The position numbers and the translations under genes were made by a program. A DNA stretch of 64,000 nt from Actibacterium lipolyticum (lineage in GTDB: Bacteria; Pseudomonadota; Alphaproteobacteria; Rhodobacterales; Rhodobacteraceae). The notes below the pieces were generated by a model. That model saw nothing but the letters and a program-made list of their open reading frames with translations, was not told where the DNA came from and searched no databases. The stretch covers positions 310,001 through 374,000 of the forward strand of contig NZ_FXYE01000001.1 in NCBI RefSeq assembly GCF_900184935.1, in the 5' to 3' direction. Within the stretch, counting starts at the first letter, position 1. The number at the start of each line of letters is the position of its first letter. Of the stretch, positions 51,236 through 60,472 are shown piece by piece.

Positions 51236-52171
51236 CTAGTTTGAGGCATGGAAAATTCGGCCCAAAGAGGCGGGCGCATTCAGCGCCGCGCGGCTTCGGT
51301 CCGCCGACATGATGACCAGCACTAGGATGGTTATCAGATAAGGTGACATCGACAAATACTCGACCGGGACAGCGACGCCTGCGGCCTGAAGGTTCAGCTG
51401 CAAAACGGTGACGCCGCCGAAAAGATAGGCGCCCAGAAGGGCGCGACCGGGTTTCCACGATGCGAAGACAACAATCGCAAGCGCGATCCACCCGGCACCT
51501 GCGGTCATGCCTTCGGTCCATTGTGGAACGCGCACAAGGCTTAGATACGCGCCGCCAAGCCCGGCACAGGCCCCCCCAAAGGCAATCGCCATCAGGCGGA
51601 TACGGATCACCTTGTACCCCAAGGCGTGGGCCGCATCATGGTTTTCACCCACGGCACGCAGGATCAACCCGGCGCGGGAATATTTCAGCACAGCCCAAAC
51701 CACCAAGACCAGCGCCAGCGACAGATAGACAACCAGATCGTGCTGAAACAGAACGCGGCCCAGCACTGGGATATCCGCCAAAGGCCCAAGGTCCAGTTTG
51801 TCCGTCGCAGGCGGTTTCACCCCAACATAGCTTTGCCCCATCAGCGCAGACAGCCCAAGCCCGAACAGGGTAAGCGCAAGGCCGGTCGCCACCTGATTGG
51901 ACATCAAAACCTGTGTCAAAAACCCAAAGACCAGCGACAGTATCGCGCCCCCAGCCATTGCCGCCAGAAACCCGATTGTGGGGCTCCCTGTTTCGACGGC
52001 GATTGCGAAGCCACAGATCGCGCCGGTGATCATCATGCCTTCGACGCCAAGGTTCAAAACCCCGGCTTTTTCGACGACAAGTTCGCCAATCGCGGCCAAC
52101 AGGATTGGCGTGGCCGCCACCATGATAGAGGCCATCAAGACCAGCGGGTTGATTGCGGAAAGATCCATCAC
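51236..52171 (-). CDS. Second BMP-type ABC importer, permease 2, 311 aa
   Basis: About eight membrane helices. KAGVLNLGVEGMMITGAICGFA in the N-terminal third and LRAVGENHDAAHALGYKVIRIRLMAI in the ATPase-coupling loop match YufQ/NupQ-like permeases. It overlaps permease 1 by 4 bases, and its counterpart in the window is the permease at 9486-10454. Together with permease 1 and the ATPase it forms a purine-type importer. Confidence 0.85.
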   Translation of the reverse strand: MMDLSAINPLVLMASIMVAATPILLAAIGELVVEKAGVLNLGVEGMMITGAICGFAIAVETGSPTIGFLAAMAGGAILSLVFGFLTQVLMSNQVATGLALTLFGLGLSALMGQSYVGVKPPATDKLDLGPLADIPVLGRVLFQHDLVVYLSLALVLVVWAVLKYSRAGLILRAVGENHDAAHALGYKVIRIRLMAIAFGGACAGLGGAYLSLVRVPQWTEGMTAGAGWIALAIVVFASWKPGRALLGAYLFGGVTVLQLNLQAAGVAVPVEYLSMSPYLITILVLVIMSADRSRAALNAPASLGRIFHASN

Positions 52172-53253
52172 GCCACCTCTGACCGGCCAAAACGGATGCG
52201 GAAGTTGGTAAGAACATCCACCCCAAGTAAGAAGAACAGCAACATGCCCTGAAACGCCTGAATGGCTGCGGCGGGAAGGCCTAGCATGAACTGCGCCAGT
52301 TCGCCTCCGATATAGGTAAGGGCCATCAGCAGCCCGGCCAGCAAAATGCCAATCGGATGCAGCCGCCCAAGGAAGGCAACGATAATCGCGGTGAAGCCGT
52401 AGTTCTGGTTAAAGTCGATGCTAATCTGCCCGGCGGGGCCGGACACCTCGAACAGGCCGGCCAGCCCGGCTAGCGCGCCGGAGGTACCCATGCAGAACAA
52501 TGTCAGGGCCGTTGGGTTGACCCCAGCAAACCGTGCCGCGCGCGGGCTTTCGCCCGTCAGCCTGATCTGAAAGCCCAGCATGTGACGGTTCAGCAGGATA
52601 TAGGCGAAGATGACCGCAATGAACGCGGCAACCACGCCCCAGTGCATCCCGGTGCCTGCGATCAGTTCAGGGTTTGAAGCGGCAGGGTATTGCTGCAAGT
52701 TCCGGCTGCCCGGAAAACCACCGCCCTCTGGGTTGCGCATCGCGCCCAACGCCATGGAGGCAAGCAATTGTTCGGCCACATAGACCAAAAGTAGTGAGAC
52801 TAGGATCTCATTAGTGCGGAAATGCGTTTTTAATAACGCTGGAATCATGGCCCAAGCCCAGCCCCCCAACGCCCCCGCGATCACCATTAGCGGAAAGATG
52901 TACCACGCCTCTGCGGGGTAAAACGCCAGCCCCACACCCGCGCCGCACAGCGCGCCGATGATGTATTGCCCTTCGGCGCCGATGTTCCAAATGCCTGCGC
53001 GAAAGCCCAGTGACAGGCCAATTGCGATCAGGATCAATGGCCCGGCTTTTACCAACAACTGAGGGCGCGAATAGCTGGCGAATTGCTCGTTGAACAACGG
53101 GTCCCAAAAGATCGTGCGGATCGCTTCGAACGGGTCTTTGCCCAATGCCGCGAACAACAGCCCGCCCGCGATCATCGTTAGGGCAACTGCCAGCAATGGC
53201 GTTGCCGCCATCCAAAAGCGTGACGGGGTAGGCCGTTTTTCAAGCCGGATCAT
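52168..53253 (-). CDS. Second BMP-type ABC importer, permease 1, 361 aa
   Basis: A permease of the larger NupP/YufP class. MAATPLLAVALTMIAGGLLFAAL forms the first helix, IWNIGAEGQYIIGALCGAG is the conserved block, and RLTGESPRAARFAGVNPTALT is the coupling loop. It overlaps both neighbours by 4 bases. The order here is ATPase, permease 1, permease 2, binding protein. Confidence 0.85.
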   Translation of the reverse strand: MIRLEKRPTPSRFWMAATPLLAVALTMIAGGLLFAALGKDPFEAIRTIFWDPLFNEQFASYSRPQLLVKAGPLILIAIGLSLGFRAGIWNIGAEGQYIIGALCGAGVGLAFYPAEAWYIFPLMVIAGALGGWAWAMIPALLKTHFRTNEILVSLLLVYVAEQLLASMALGAMRNPEGGGFPGSRNLQQYPAASNPELIAGTGMHWGVVAAFIAVIFAYILLNRHMLGFQIRLTGESPRAARFAGVNPTALTLFCMGTSGALAGLAGLFEVSGPAGQISIDFNQNYGFTAIIVAFLGRLHPIGILLAGLLMALTYIGGELAQFMLGLPAAAIQAFQGMLLFFLLGVDVLTNFRIRFGRSEVA

Positions 53254-54761
53254 TCCGCCACCTCCAGGTCATGCGCGCCGCCCATCATCAGGCCGATTTC
53301 TTCCATCGTCAGGCCGCGTGCGGGGCGCGGGGTCGAAAGGCGCCCTTCGTTCAGCGCGGCAAAATTGTCGGAAACCTCTAGCAATTCGTCCAAGTCCTGA
53401 CTGATCACGATCACGGCGGTGCCGTTGCCCGCCAGATCAAGCAGGGCCTGACGAATGGCCGCTGCGGCCGAGGCATCAACGCCCCATGTCGGCTGGTTGA
53501 CGACCAGCACATCCGGGCGCTGCAAAACTTCGCGCCCGATGACGAATTTCTGAAGGTTGCCGCCGGACAGGGATCGGGCCGCGTTGGCGGGGCCAGGCGT
53601 GCGCACGTCAAAGGCTTGAATGATGCGTTCGGCAAAACCGCGCGCCGCAGGCCATTTCAGGAAGCCCCGGTTCACAAGCCCCTCGCGGATTGCCGCCGTC
53701 AGTAGGGCATTTTCCGTCAGGCTCATGTCGGGCGCGGCGGCGTGGCCCAAGCGTTCCTCGGGGGCGGCAAGAATGGCGATCTTGCGGCGTGGGTTCGGGC
53801 CCAAATGGCCGACCCCATCCCCATTAAGCTTGACGCATCCGGTTGGCGTAGGTGCCTCGCCCGACAGGGCGGCCAACAGTTCGTCCTGACCGTTGCCCGC
53901 GACGCCGCCAATCCCAAGGATTTCACCGGCGCGCACGGTAAAGCTGATGTCTTTGAGGGTGGTGCCAAACGGGTTCGCCGATTTCAGCGAAAGCGCGGTA
54001 ACCTGCAGCAGCACGTCACCGGGTTCAGTGCGTTCGCGGTTGGGGACATGCAGCTTGGTGCCCACCATCATTTCCGCCAGTTCTGCCGCGGATTTTTCGC
54101 GCGGATTGCAACTGTCCACGACCTTACCCAGCCGCAACACCGTTGCGGTGTCGCACAGGGACCGGATTTCTTCCAATTTGTGCGAAATATAAAGAATCGC
54201 GGTACCTTCGGCCGACAGTTTGCGCAGGGTGGTGAACAGAATCTCCACCTCTTGCGGGGTCAGAACAGAGGTTGGTTCGTCCATGATCAGCAGCTTGGGG
54301 TCCTGCAGCAGGCAGCGAATAATTTCGACCCGTTGCCGTTCCCCTGCGGAAAGGTCGCCAACCGTGCGATCTGGGTCAAGCGGCAGGCCGTAGTTTTCGG
54401 AAACGTCGCGAATGCGTGCTGCCAGTTGGCGTTGGGCGGGCGGGTTTTCCATGCCCAGCGCGATGTTTTCAGCAACGTTCAGCGCATCAAACAGCGAAAA
54501 ATGCTGGAACACCATCGCAACGCCAGCCGCGCGCGCGGCGCGTGGTTCTGCGGGTTCAAACGGGGCGCCGCGCAGCGTCATGTGCCCAGAATCCGGCTTC
54601 ACCAAGCCGTAGATCATTTTAACCAGCGTCGATTTCCCTGCGCCGTTTTCCCCCAACAGCGCATGAATTTCGCCTTCGCCAATCGCGAACGAGACGTCGT
54701 CATTGGCCACGACGCCGGGATAGGCTTTCGTTAGCCCGTCGATAGTTAAAAGTTCCGTCAC
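53250..54761 (-). CDS. Second BMP-type ABC importer, double ATP-binding protein, 503 aa
   Basis: Two ABC domains. The first has LLGENGAGKSTLVKMIYGL, signature LSAGERQRVEII and MDEPTSVLTP. The second has a degenerate Walker A (GVAGNGQDELL) and signature LSGGNLQKFVIGREVLQ. It follows xdhC with an ATGA overlap. Homologous to the ATPase at 11547-13112. Confidence 0.88.
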   Translation of the reverse strand: MTELLTIDGLTKAYPGVVANDDVSFAIGEGEIHALLGENGAGKSTLVKMIYGLVKPDSGHMTLRGAPFEPAEPRAARAAGVAMVFQHFSLFDALNVAENIALGMENPPAQRQLAARIRDVSENYGLPLDPDRTVGDLSAGERQRVEIIRCLLQDPKLLIMDEPTSVLTPQEVEILFTTLRKLSAEGTAILYISHKLEEIRSLCDTATVLRLGKVVDSCNPREKSAAELAEMMVGTKLHVPNRERTEPGDVLLQVTALSLKSANPFGTTLKDISFTVRAGEILGIGGVAGNGQDELLAALSGEAPTPTGCVKLNGDGVGHLGPNPRRKIAILAAPEERLGHAAAPDMSLTENALLTAAIREGLVNRGFLKWPAARGFAERIIQAFDVRTPGPANAARSLSGGNLQKFVIGREVLQRPDVLVVNQPTWGVDASAAAAIRQALLDLAGNGTAVIVISQDLDELLEVSDNFAALNEGRLSTPRPARGLTMEEIGLMMGGAHDLEVAE

Positions 54762-55705
54762 CCCGTCGCGCCTTTTGCAGCTTCGTCCGCGCTTTTTTCC
54801 ATGATTAGCGCGGCAGCGACGCCAACTGCAATGGCTTGCGGGTGTTTGCCCAGCTCTGGTTGCCCAATCGGGCAGCGAATGCGCGAAATTTGTGCGCTTG
54901 TGTGGCCCAAACCCGCCAACCGCTTACGGAATCGCGCCCATTTGGTTGCAGAGCCAATCAGGCCAGCGCTGGCAAACCCGTGGCACAAAAGCTGGTGGCA
55001 AAGCTCCAGATCCAGCGCGTGGGAATAGGTTAGGATAAGGTGATGCGCATCGGCCGGGGCATAGCGGGCCACTTCGGCGGGATTTTGGGCGATGATACGC
55101 TCTACGTTATCTGGGATCGTGTCGGGAAACCGGTTTTCGGCGGTGTCGATCCAGCTGATGTTGAAGTCGGGCAAGGGGGCCATGGTGTGAACCAAGGCGC
55201 GCCCAACATGGCCTGCGCCAAACACCCAAAGCGCGCTTGCGGGTTTTTCCATGGGTTCAACCAGCCAACCATCTAAAAGCTGCGCCTGAACCGGTTGGCC
55301 GGCGTTGCGCGCCCCTTGAAGGATGCGGTTGACCGAAATTGGGCAATCGGACGGCGCGCCAATCGGGCGGGCAAAAACGTCTTGGGGAAGAGTGGCCAGC
55401 CGGGCGTCGTCAAACACTTCGGTCAACAAGGTAACGGCACCGCCACAGCACTGCCCCAGCGTTGGGCCCAGTGGAACGCGGGCCATTGCCTGTGTCTTGC
55501 CGATGGCCAACTGCGCGCGCGCGCCTTTTGCGGCCTCGTACTCCAACGTGCCGCCGCCAATTGTGCCGGATTGCCCGTCGGGCCAGACTAGCATTGCCGT
55601 TCCGACTTCGCGCGGGGTGGAGCCATCGATGGCGGCAATCACGACGCGCGCGACCGGGCCGTGGGTGCGGATTGCTGCGGCAAGCTGGTGACGATCAAAG
55701 CTCAT
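54758..55705 (-). CDS. xdhC: Xanthine dehydrogenase accessory protein XdhC, 315 aa
   Basis: XdhC/CoxI N-terminal motifs are visible: GSTPREVGTAMLVW and GTIGGGTLEYEA, followed by GQCCGGAVTLLTE. The C-terminal Rossmann-like domain shows ALWVFGAGHVGRALVHTMA and RIRCPIGQPELGKHPQAIAVGVAAAL. XdhC binds and delivers sulfurated molybdenum cofactor to XdhB. The ATG at 55705 overlaps the xdhB stop (ATGA); the frame extends 12 codons further without family sequence. Confidence 0.92.
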   Translation of the reverse strand: MSFDRHQLAAAIRTHGPVARVVIAAIDGSTPREVGTAMLVWPDGQSGTIGGGTLEYEAAKGARAQLAIGKTQAMARVPLGPTLGQCCGGAVTLLTEVFDDARLATLPQDVFARPIGAPSDCPISVNRILQGARNAGQPVQAQLLDGWLVEPMEKPASALWVFGAGHVGRALVHTMAPLPDFNISWIDTAENRFPDTIPDNVERIIAQNPAEVARYAPADAHHLILTYSHALDLELCHQLLCHGFASAGLIGSATKWARFRKRLAGLGHTSAQISRIRCPIGQPELGKHPQAIAVGVAAALIMEKSADEAAKGATG

Positions 55706-58005
55706 GATGTGCGCCCCCGGTTCACTGCGTTGAACACGCATTCTGGGGTCGCGGGTGCGTCCAGCGCCGGATAGGCATCGCCACAGGCGGCAACCGCATC
55801 TGACAGGGCCATGAAGCCAGATATGCCCAGCATGAACGGCGGCTCTCCGACTGCTTTGGAGCGATAGATCGTATCTTCGCGATTGCGCCCCTCGGACCAG
55901 AGGCTGACGTTGAAAATGTCGGGCCGGTCCGAACAGGCCGGGATCTTATAGGTCGATGGCGCGTGGGTGCGAAGGCGACCTTTCGCATCCCAGATCAGCT
56001 CTTCCGTGGTCAGCCAGCCAGCCCCCTGAACGAACCCGCCTTCGACTTGGCCGATATCCAGTGCGGGGTTCAGCGATGTCCCCGCGTCGTGCAGGATATC
56101 GGCGCGTAGCATCCTGTTTTCACCGGTCAGGGTGTCGATCACAACCTCTGTCACGGCCGCGCCATAGGCGAAGTAAAAGAACGGCCTGCCTTGGCCCTTC
56201 AGCCTGTCCCACGCCAAATCAGGCGTTTTGTAGAACCCGGTCGTTGAAAGGCTGACCCGCGCCTGATAGGCCGATTGAGCGGCTGCCGCGAATGTCATCT
56301 CGTCATCGCCGACAAAGACTTTGCCGTTTTCAAAATAGACCCGTCGGGGGTCCGTTTGGTGCGTTTGGGCCAGATGTTCGGCGATCCGTTCGCGGATTGT
56401 GTCACAGGCGGCCTGCACAGCCATACCGTTCAGGTCAGAACCAGACGACGCCGCCGTGGCGGATGTGTTTGGCACCTTGCCCGTATCGGTGGCGGTGATT
56501 TTCACGGCCTCAACGTCCACGCCGAAACTGGCGGCGGCAACCTGCGCGACCTTCTGGAACAGGCCTTGCCCCATCTCTGTCCCGCCGTGGTTCAGGTGGA
56601 TTGATCCGTCCTGATAGACATGCACCAACGCACCGGCTTGGTTTAGGTGAGTCAGGGTAAAGGAAATCCCGAACTTCACGGGGGTATAGGCGATCCCCTT
56701 TTTCAAGACGGGGTTTTGCGCGTTCCACGCGGCCACCGCTTTGCGTCGCGCGGCATAGTCGGATTGCGCAAGCAGGGTTTCGGTAATCTCGTGCAAAACG
56801 AAATCATCCACGGCCTGGCCGTATGGCGTTGTTTGCGGCTTGGTCGTTTCGGAAATCTGTTGGCTGGCGGTGTAGAAGTTGCGTTGCCGCACCTCAACCG
56901 GATCATATCCCAGATGGTGCGCAATGTGGTCCATCACCCGTTCGATCCCGACCATACCTTGCGGCCCGCCGAACCCGCGAAACGCGGTGGCCGATTGGGT
57001 GTTGGTCTTAAGGCGGTGGCTTTCGATCCGGGCGTGGGGCAGGTGATAGGCGTTGTCGGCGTGCAGCATGGCGCGGTCGGCGACGGGCAGCGACAAGTCC
57101 TGCGCCCAGCCGCAGCGGGCATAGTGCACAAACTCCACCCCGCGCAGCAGCCCGTCATCATCAAACCCCGCACGATAGGTGATGCGGAAATCGTGCCGCT
57201 TGCCCGTGATGATCATGTCATCGTCCCGGTCATAGCGCATTTTGCACGGGCGCTGTGTCAGGCGGGCAGCAACGGCGCAAGATACGGCCAAGGCGTTGCC
57301 CTGACTTTCCTTGCCGCCGAACCCGCCACCCATCCGGCGGACCTCAACCCGGACGGCGTGCATTGGCACGTTCAGCGCCTCGGCCACTTTGTGTTGAATT
57401 TCGGTCGGGTGCTGGGTTGAGGAATGGACCAGCACATCGTCGCCCTCTAACGGCAGGGCAAGGGCGGCTTGGCCTTCTAGGTAAAAGTGTTCCTGACCGC
57501 CGATTTCCATCGACCCTTCAATAGTGTTGGGGGCGTCTTTGATCGCCGTGGCGCTGTCGCCCTTTTCATAGACGCGCGGCCCATCTTCGAAGCGGCTGTT
57601 GGCGGCCATGGCTTCGTCGATTGTTAGGATCGCGGGGTGTTCATCATAGGTGACCGTGGCCAGACGTGCGGCTTTGCGCGCTGCCAGATGCGTTTGCGCG
57701 ATGACCAGAAAAAGCGGCTGTCCGACATAGTGAACCGTGCCCTCGGCCAAAAGCGGTTCATCGTGTGCAGAGGGGGACACATCATTGGCGCCGGGCAGAT
57801 CAGCCGCTGTCAAAACCGCGACAACGCCGGGGGCCGCGCGGACCTTGCCAAGGTCAAGTTTCGTGATCTTGCCATGGGCGATTTCACTCAGCCCAAAGGC
57901 CAGATGCAGGGCGTCACGCGGGGGTGGGATATCATCAACATATCGGGCTTGGCCGGTGACATGCAGGCGGGCTGCGTCATGTGGCAGGGGTTTGGCGATG
58001 CTCAT
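55702..58005 (-). CDS. xdhB: Xanthine dehydrogenase molybdopterin-binding subunit, 767 aa
   Basis: Molybdenum hydroxylase large subunit: [20 protein letters not shown] at the N-terminus, [14 protein letters not shown] (Mo site), [21 protein letters not shown], and [20 protein letters not shown]. The catalytic Glu appears in [11 protein letters not shown]. These match bacterial two-subunit XdhB, which oxidises hypoxanthine and xanthine to uric acid. It overlaps xdhA and xdhC by 4 bases each. It needs molybdopterin, so it connects with the MoeB-like gene at 36041-37084. Confidence 0.94.
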   Translation of the reverse strand: MSIAKPLPHDAARLHVTGQARYVDDIPPPRDALHLAFGLSEIAHGKITKLDLGKVRAAPGVVAVLTAADLPGANDVSPSAHDEPLLAEGTVHYVGQPLFLVIAQTHLAARKAARLATVTYDEHPAILTIDEAMAANSRFEDGPRVYEKGDSATAIKDAPNTIEGSMEIGGQEHFYLEGQAALALPLEGDDVLVHSSTQHPTEIQHKVAEALNVPMHAVRVEVRRMGGGFGGKESQGNALAVSCAVAARLTQRPCKMRYDRDDDMIITGKRHDFRITYRAGFDDDGLLRGVEFVHYARCGWAQDLSLPVADRAMLHADNAYHLPHARIESHRLKTNTQSATAFRGFGGPQGMVGIERVMDHIAHHLGYDPVEVRQRNFYTASQQISETTKPQTTPYGQAVDDFVLHEITETLLAQSDYAARRKAVAAWNAQNPVLKKGIAYTPVKFGISFTLTHLNQAGALVHVYQDGSIHLNHGGTEMGQGLFQKVAQVAAASFGVDVEAVKITATDTGKVPNTSATAASSGSDLNGMAVQAACDTIRERIAEHLAQTHQTDPRRVYFENGKVFVGDDEMTFAAAAQSAYQARVSLSTTGFYKTPDLAWDRLKGQGRPFFYFAYGAAVTEVVIDTLTGENRMLRADILHDAGTSLNPALDIGQVEGGFVQGAGWLTTEELIWDAKGRLRTHAPSTYKIPACSDRPDIFNVSLWSEGRNREDTIYRSKAVGEPPFMLGISGFMALSDAVAACGDAYPALDAPATPECVFNAVNRGRTS

Positions 58006-59375
58006 GCCTGAACCTCCTGCACGCGGGTTTGATGGCCGGTATGTTCCGCGAAATAGCGATGCAGCATGCCCTTGGCCGCATTCATCCGATAGTCAGCCGA
58101 GGCGCGCATATCGCTAAGCGGGGTATAGTCGTTGGCGAACTCATCGGCGGCGGCGTTTATCGTGTCTTGTGTCCACGCGCGGCCTATAAGGGCGCGTTCG
58201 ACATTGGCGGCGCGTTTCGGGGTGCCGGCCATGCCACCAAAAGCGATGCGGGCCGCGGTGACAGTGCCGTCGGTGATCACGACGTTGAAACACCCGCAAA
58301 CGGCAGAGATATCCTGATCAAAGCGTTTGGAGAGCTTATAGCATTTCAGATTGTCAGGCTGGCGGGGCAGGCTGACGGCCTCGACAAATTCGCCGGGCTG
58401 GCGGTCTTGTTGGCCGTATTCGATAAAGAAATCCTCTAACGGGATGGCGCGTTGTGCCTTGCCCATTCGCAGGTGAAGCGTCGCGCCCAAGGCGATCAGC
58501 GCGGGCGGGCCGTCACCGATTGGCGACCCGTTTGCGATGTTTCCACCAATCGTTGCGGCATTACGCACCTGTACAGACCCGTACCGCCGGATCATCGCGG
58601 CAAAATCGGGATGATAGGCGGCGATCAGCGCCCCCAGATCCGTGATCGTGACCCCTGCGCCGATCTGAATGTCATCGTCGGTCACCGTGATGTTCTGTAA
58701 ATCGCGACAGGCACCAAGGAATGCGATGGGTTCAAGGTCACGCAGCCCCTTTGTGACCCACAGTCCAACATCCGTGGCCCCGCCGATCAGCGTTGCATCG
58801 GGGTTGGCGTGATACCAATCGGCCAGCTCCTCCACAGTTTGGGGAAGGGCGACGCCGGGCGCATCAAGGCCTTGAAGATCGGCCAAATCGTCGGCCATCC
58901 AATCAGGCACGGGGGCATCTGCGGCGGCTTCGGCGGCGCGTATGATCGGGGCGTATCCAGTGCAGCGGCACAGGTTTCCGGCCAGCTGATCGTCAAAGTC
59001 GGTCGCGCCGTTGCGGTGGGCTGTTGCCATCGAAACAACAAAGCCGGGCGTGCAGAACCCGCACTGCGACCCGTGGTGTGTGATCATTGCGTCCTGCACA
59101 GGGTGCAGCGCCCCATTGGGGCCTGCGATGCCTTCGACTGTACGCACGGCTTTGCCATGAAGCTGGGGCAGGAACAGGATGCAGGCATTCAGGGCGCGCG
59201 CACCATTGGCGTCACTGACCATTACGGTGCAGGCGCCACAGTCCCCTTCATTGCAGCCTTCTTTGGTTCCGGTTAGTCCGCGCCGTTCGCGCAGCCAGTC
59301 AAGAAAGGTGCGCGTGGGCGGCTCATCACCGATGCGCACTGTTTCACCGTTCAGATGAAACACGATGTCTGACAT
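58002..59375 (-). CDS. xdhA: Xanthine dehydrogenase small subunit (2Fe-2S and FAD), 457 aa
   Basis: Two 2Fe-2S clusters: the plant-type ligand loop [12 protein letters not shown] and the helical-domain cluster CGFCTPGFV with CRCTGYAPI. The FAD domain follows ([18 protein letters not shown], and [27 protein letters not shown]), and a CO dehydrogenase flavoprotein C-terminal domain ends it. Electrons pass from XdhB through the clusters to FAD and NAD. ATG at 59375 ([10 protein letters not shown]) begins the ferredoxin fold; the longer frame upstream has no homology. It is the first gene of a six-gene overlapping run plus the binding protein. Confidence 0.94.
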   Translation of the reverse strand: MSDIVFHLNGETVRIGDEPPTRTFLDWLRERRGLTGTKEGCNEGDCGACTVMVSDANGARALNACILFLPQLHGKAVRTVEGIAGPNGALHPVQDAMITHHGSQCGFCTPGFVVSMATAHRNGATDFDDQLAGNLCRCTGYAPIIRAAEAAADAPVPDWMADDLADLQGLDAPGVALPQTVEELADWYHANPDATLIGGATDVGLWVTKGLRDLEPIAFLGACRDLQNITVTDDDIQIGAGVTITDLGALIAAYHPDFAAMIRRYGSVQVRNAATIGGNIANGSPIGDGPPALIALGATLHLRMGKAQRAIPLEDFFIEYGQQDRQPGEFVEAVSLPRQPDNLKCYKLSKRFDQDISAVCGCFNVVITDGTVTAARIAFGGMAGTPKRAANVERALIGRAWTQDTINAAADEFANDYTPLSDMRASADYRMNAAKGMLHRYFAEHTGHQTRVQEVQA

Positions 59376-59547
59376 TAGATAACCCGCCGCTTTCTCTGCA
59401 TCAGGCCAATGCGCCCCCGCCCGATGCGGCGTAAAGCAGTGCGGCGCGGCCCGCCATTGCGCAGGAAAGCGGCATTTGCCATCGTTTGCAAGCATATCAC
59501 TGGGGCGGAGCGCCAAAATATCTACCGGATGATCAAAATATGGGCGA

Positions 59548-59569
59548 CTTGATTTTGAGGCTGATCAAG
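59548..59569. promoter_or_regulatory. Perfect inverted repeat upstream of xdhA, possible operator
   Basis: CTTGAT-N10-ATCAAG lies in the 244-bp divergent region between xdhA and the DUF6544-like gene, 173 bases before xdhA and about 50 before the other gene. It could be a dyad operator; it is not an FNR box, whose spacing is N4. Confidence 0.3.
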
Positions 59570-59619
59570 GGCGGGTCATACTGCGCGTGTCATGCTGGCA
59601 CCCGTGCGGAGGGTTTGAT

Positions 59620-60432
59620 TTGAAAATACTGTTGGGGCTGATCGGGGTGGTCATAGCTGCCGTATTATGCGGCAGCATCTGGCGCGTGCGCGTGGTCGAA
59701 CGGCTGCGCGACACGGTGTTGACCGATGACCTGCCCAGCGCCGCCGTGCCGTCCTTACCCCCGATCATAGAGGCCTTTGCCGCAAAGGCGGGGTCTGTCC
59801 GTGGTGATCTGGCAAGTCAGATTGCGATGTCACAATCCGCCGAGATACGACGCGGGAAGGGCGCGGATTTTATGATGTTGACGGCGGACCATCTGGCATC
59901 GGTAGGGCACACCGCATTTGTCTGGAACGCGCGGGTGCCGATCGGCCCGTTTTCAGCGGTTCGTGTGATCGACAGCTTCACGGCGGGCACCGGATCGTTG
60001 CAGGTTTGGCTGCTGGGCGCGCTGCGGGTGGGTAACGCAACAGGGCCTTGGCTGAACAAAGGCGAAGCCATGCGCTATTTGGCCGAACTTCCCTGGTTCC
60101 CTGATGCAATTCTGGGCAACCCCGCCTTGCGGTGGCAGGTGGTCTATGCCGACCGGGTGCGTGTTTCCACCAGTGTCGGCAATGAAGACGTCGCAGTTGA
60201 GTTTCTGTTCAACGCGGCCGGGGACATCGTTGAAATGCATGCCAAGGACCGCCCGGATGATGTGGGGGGAACGACTGTTCTGCGGGACTGGCGCGGGTAC
60301 TATCGCGACTATGGAGAGATTAACGGACGGCGCATCCCCCTTTCGGCAGAGGTTGGGTATGACTACCCCGACGGGTACGAGGCGTATTTCTTTGCCACCG
60401 TCACCGACTACACGCTGACGCACCGCGATTGA
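59620..60432 (+). CDS. DUF6544-like membrane-anchored protein, 270 aa
   Basis: A TTG start at 59620, with GGAGGG 8 bases upstream, opens with one membrane helix (LKILLGLIGVVIAAVLCGSIW). The body includes WNARVPIGPFSAVRVIDSFTAG, GEAMRYLAELPWFPDAIL and YDYPDGYEAYFFATV, which I associate with the DUF6544/DUF6920 family of unknown function. The domain probably lies outside the cytoplasm. It is divergent from xdhA and 40 bp before dnaE. Confidence 0.7.
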   Translation: MKILLGLIGVVIAAVLCGSIWRVRVVERLRDTVLTDDLPSAAVPSLPPIIEAFAAKAGSVRGDLASQIAMSQSAEIRRGKGADFMMLTADHLASVGHTAFVWNARVPIGPFSAVRVIDSFTAGTGSLQVWLLGALRVGNATGPWLNKGEAMRYLAELPWFPDAILGNPALRWQVVYADRVRVSTSVGNEDVAVEFLFNAAGDIVEMHAKDRPDDVGGTTVLRDWRGYYRDYGEINGRRIPLSAEVGYDYPDGYEAYFFATVTDYTLTHRD

Positions 60433-60472
60433 CGGCTTCCCCTTTGCCGCGAAGCTGGGATAGTTTCACCGG

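Noticed and set aside
59548-59569. FNR box before xdhA
   Set aside because: The half-sites resemble TTGAT/ATCAA but are 10 bases apart instead of 4.
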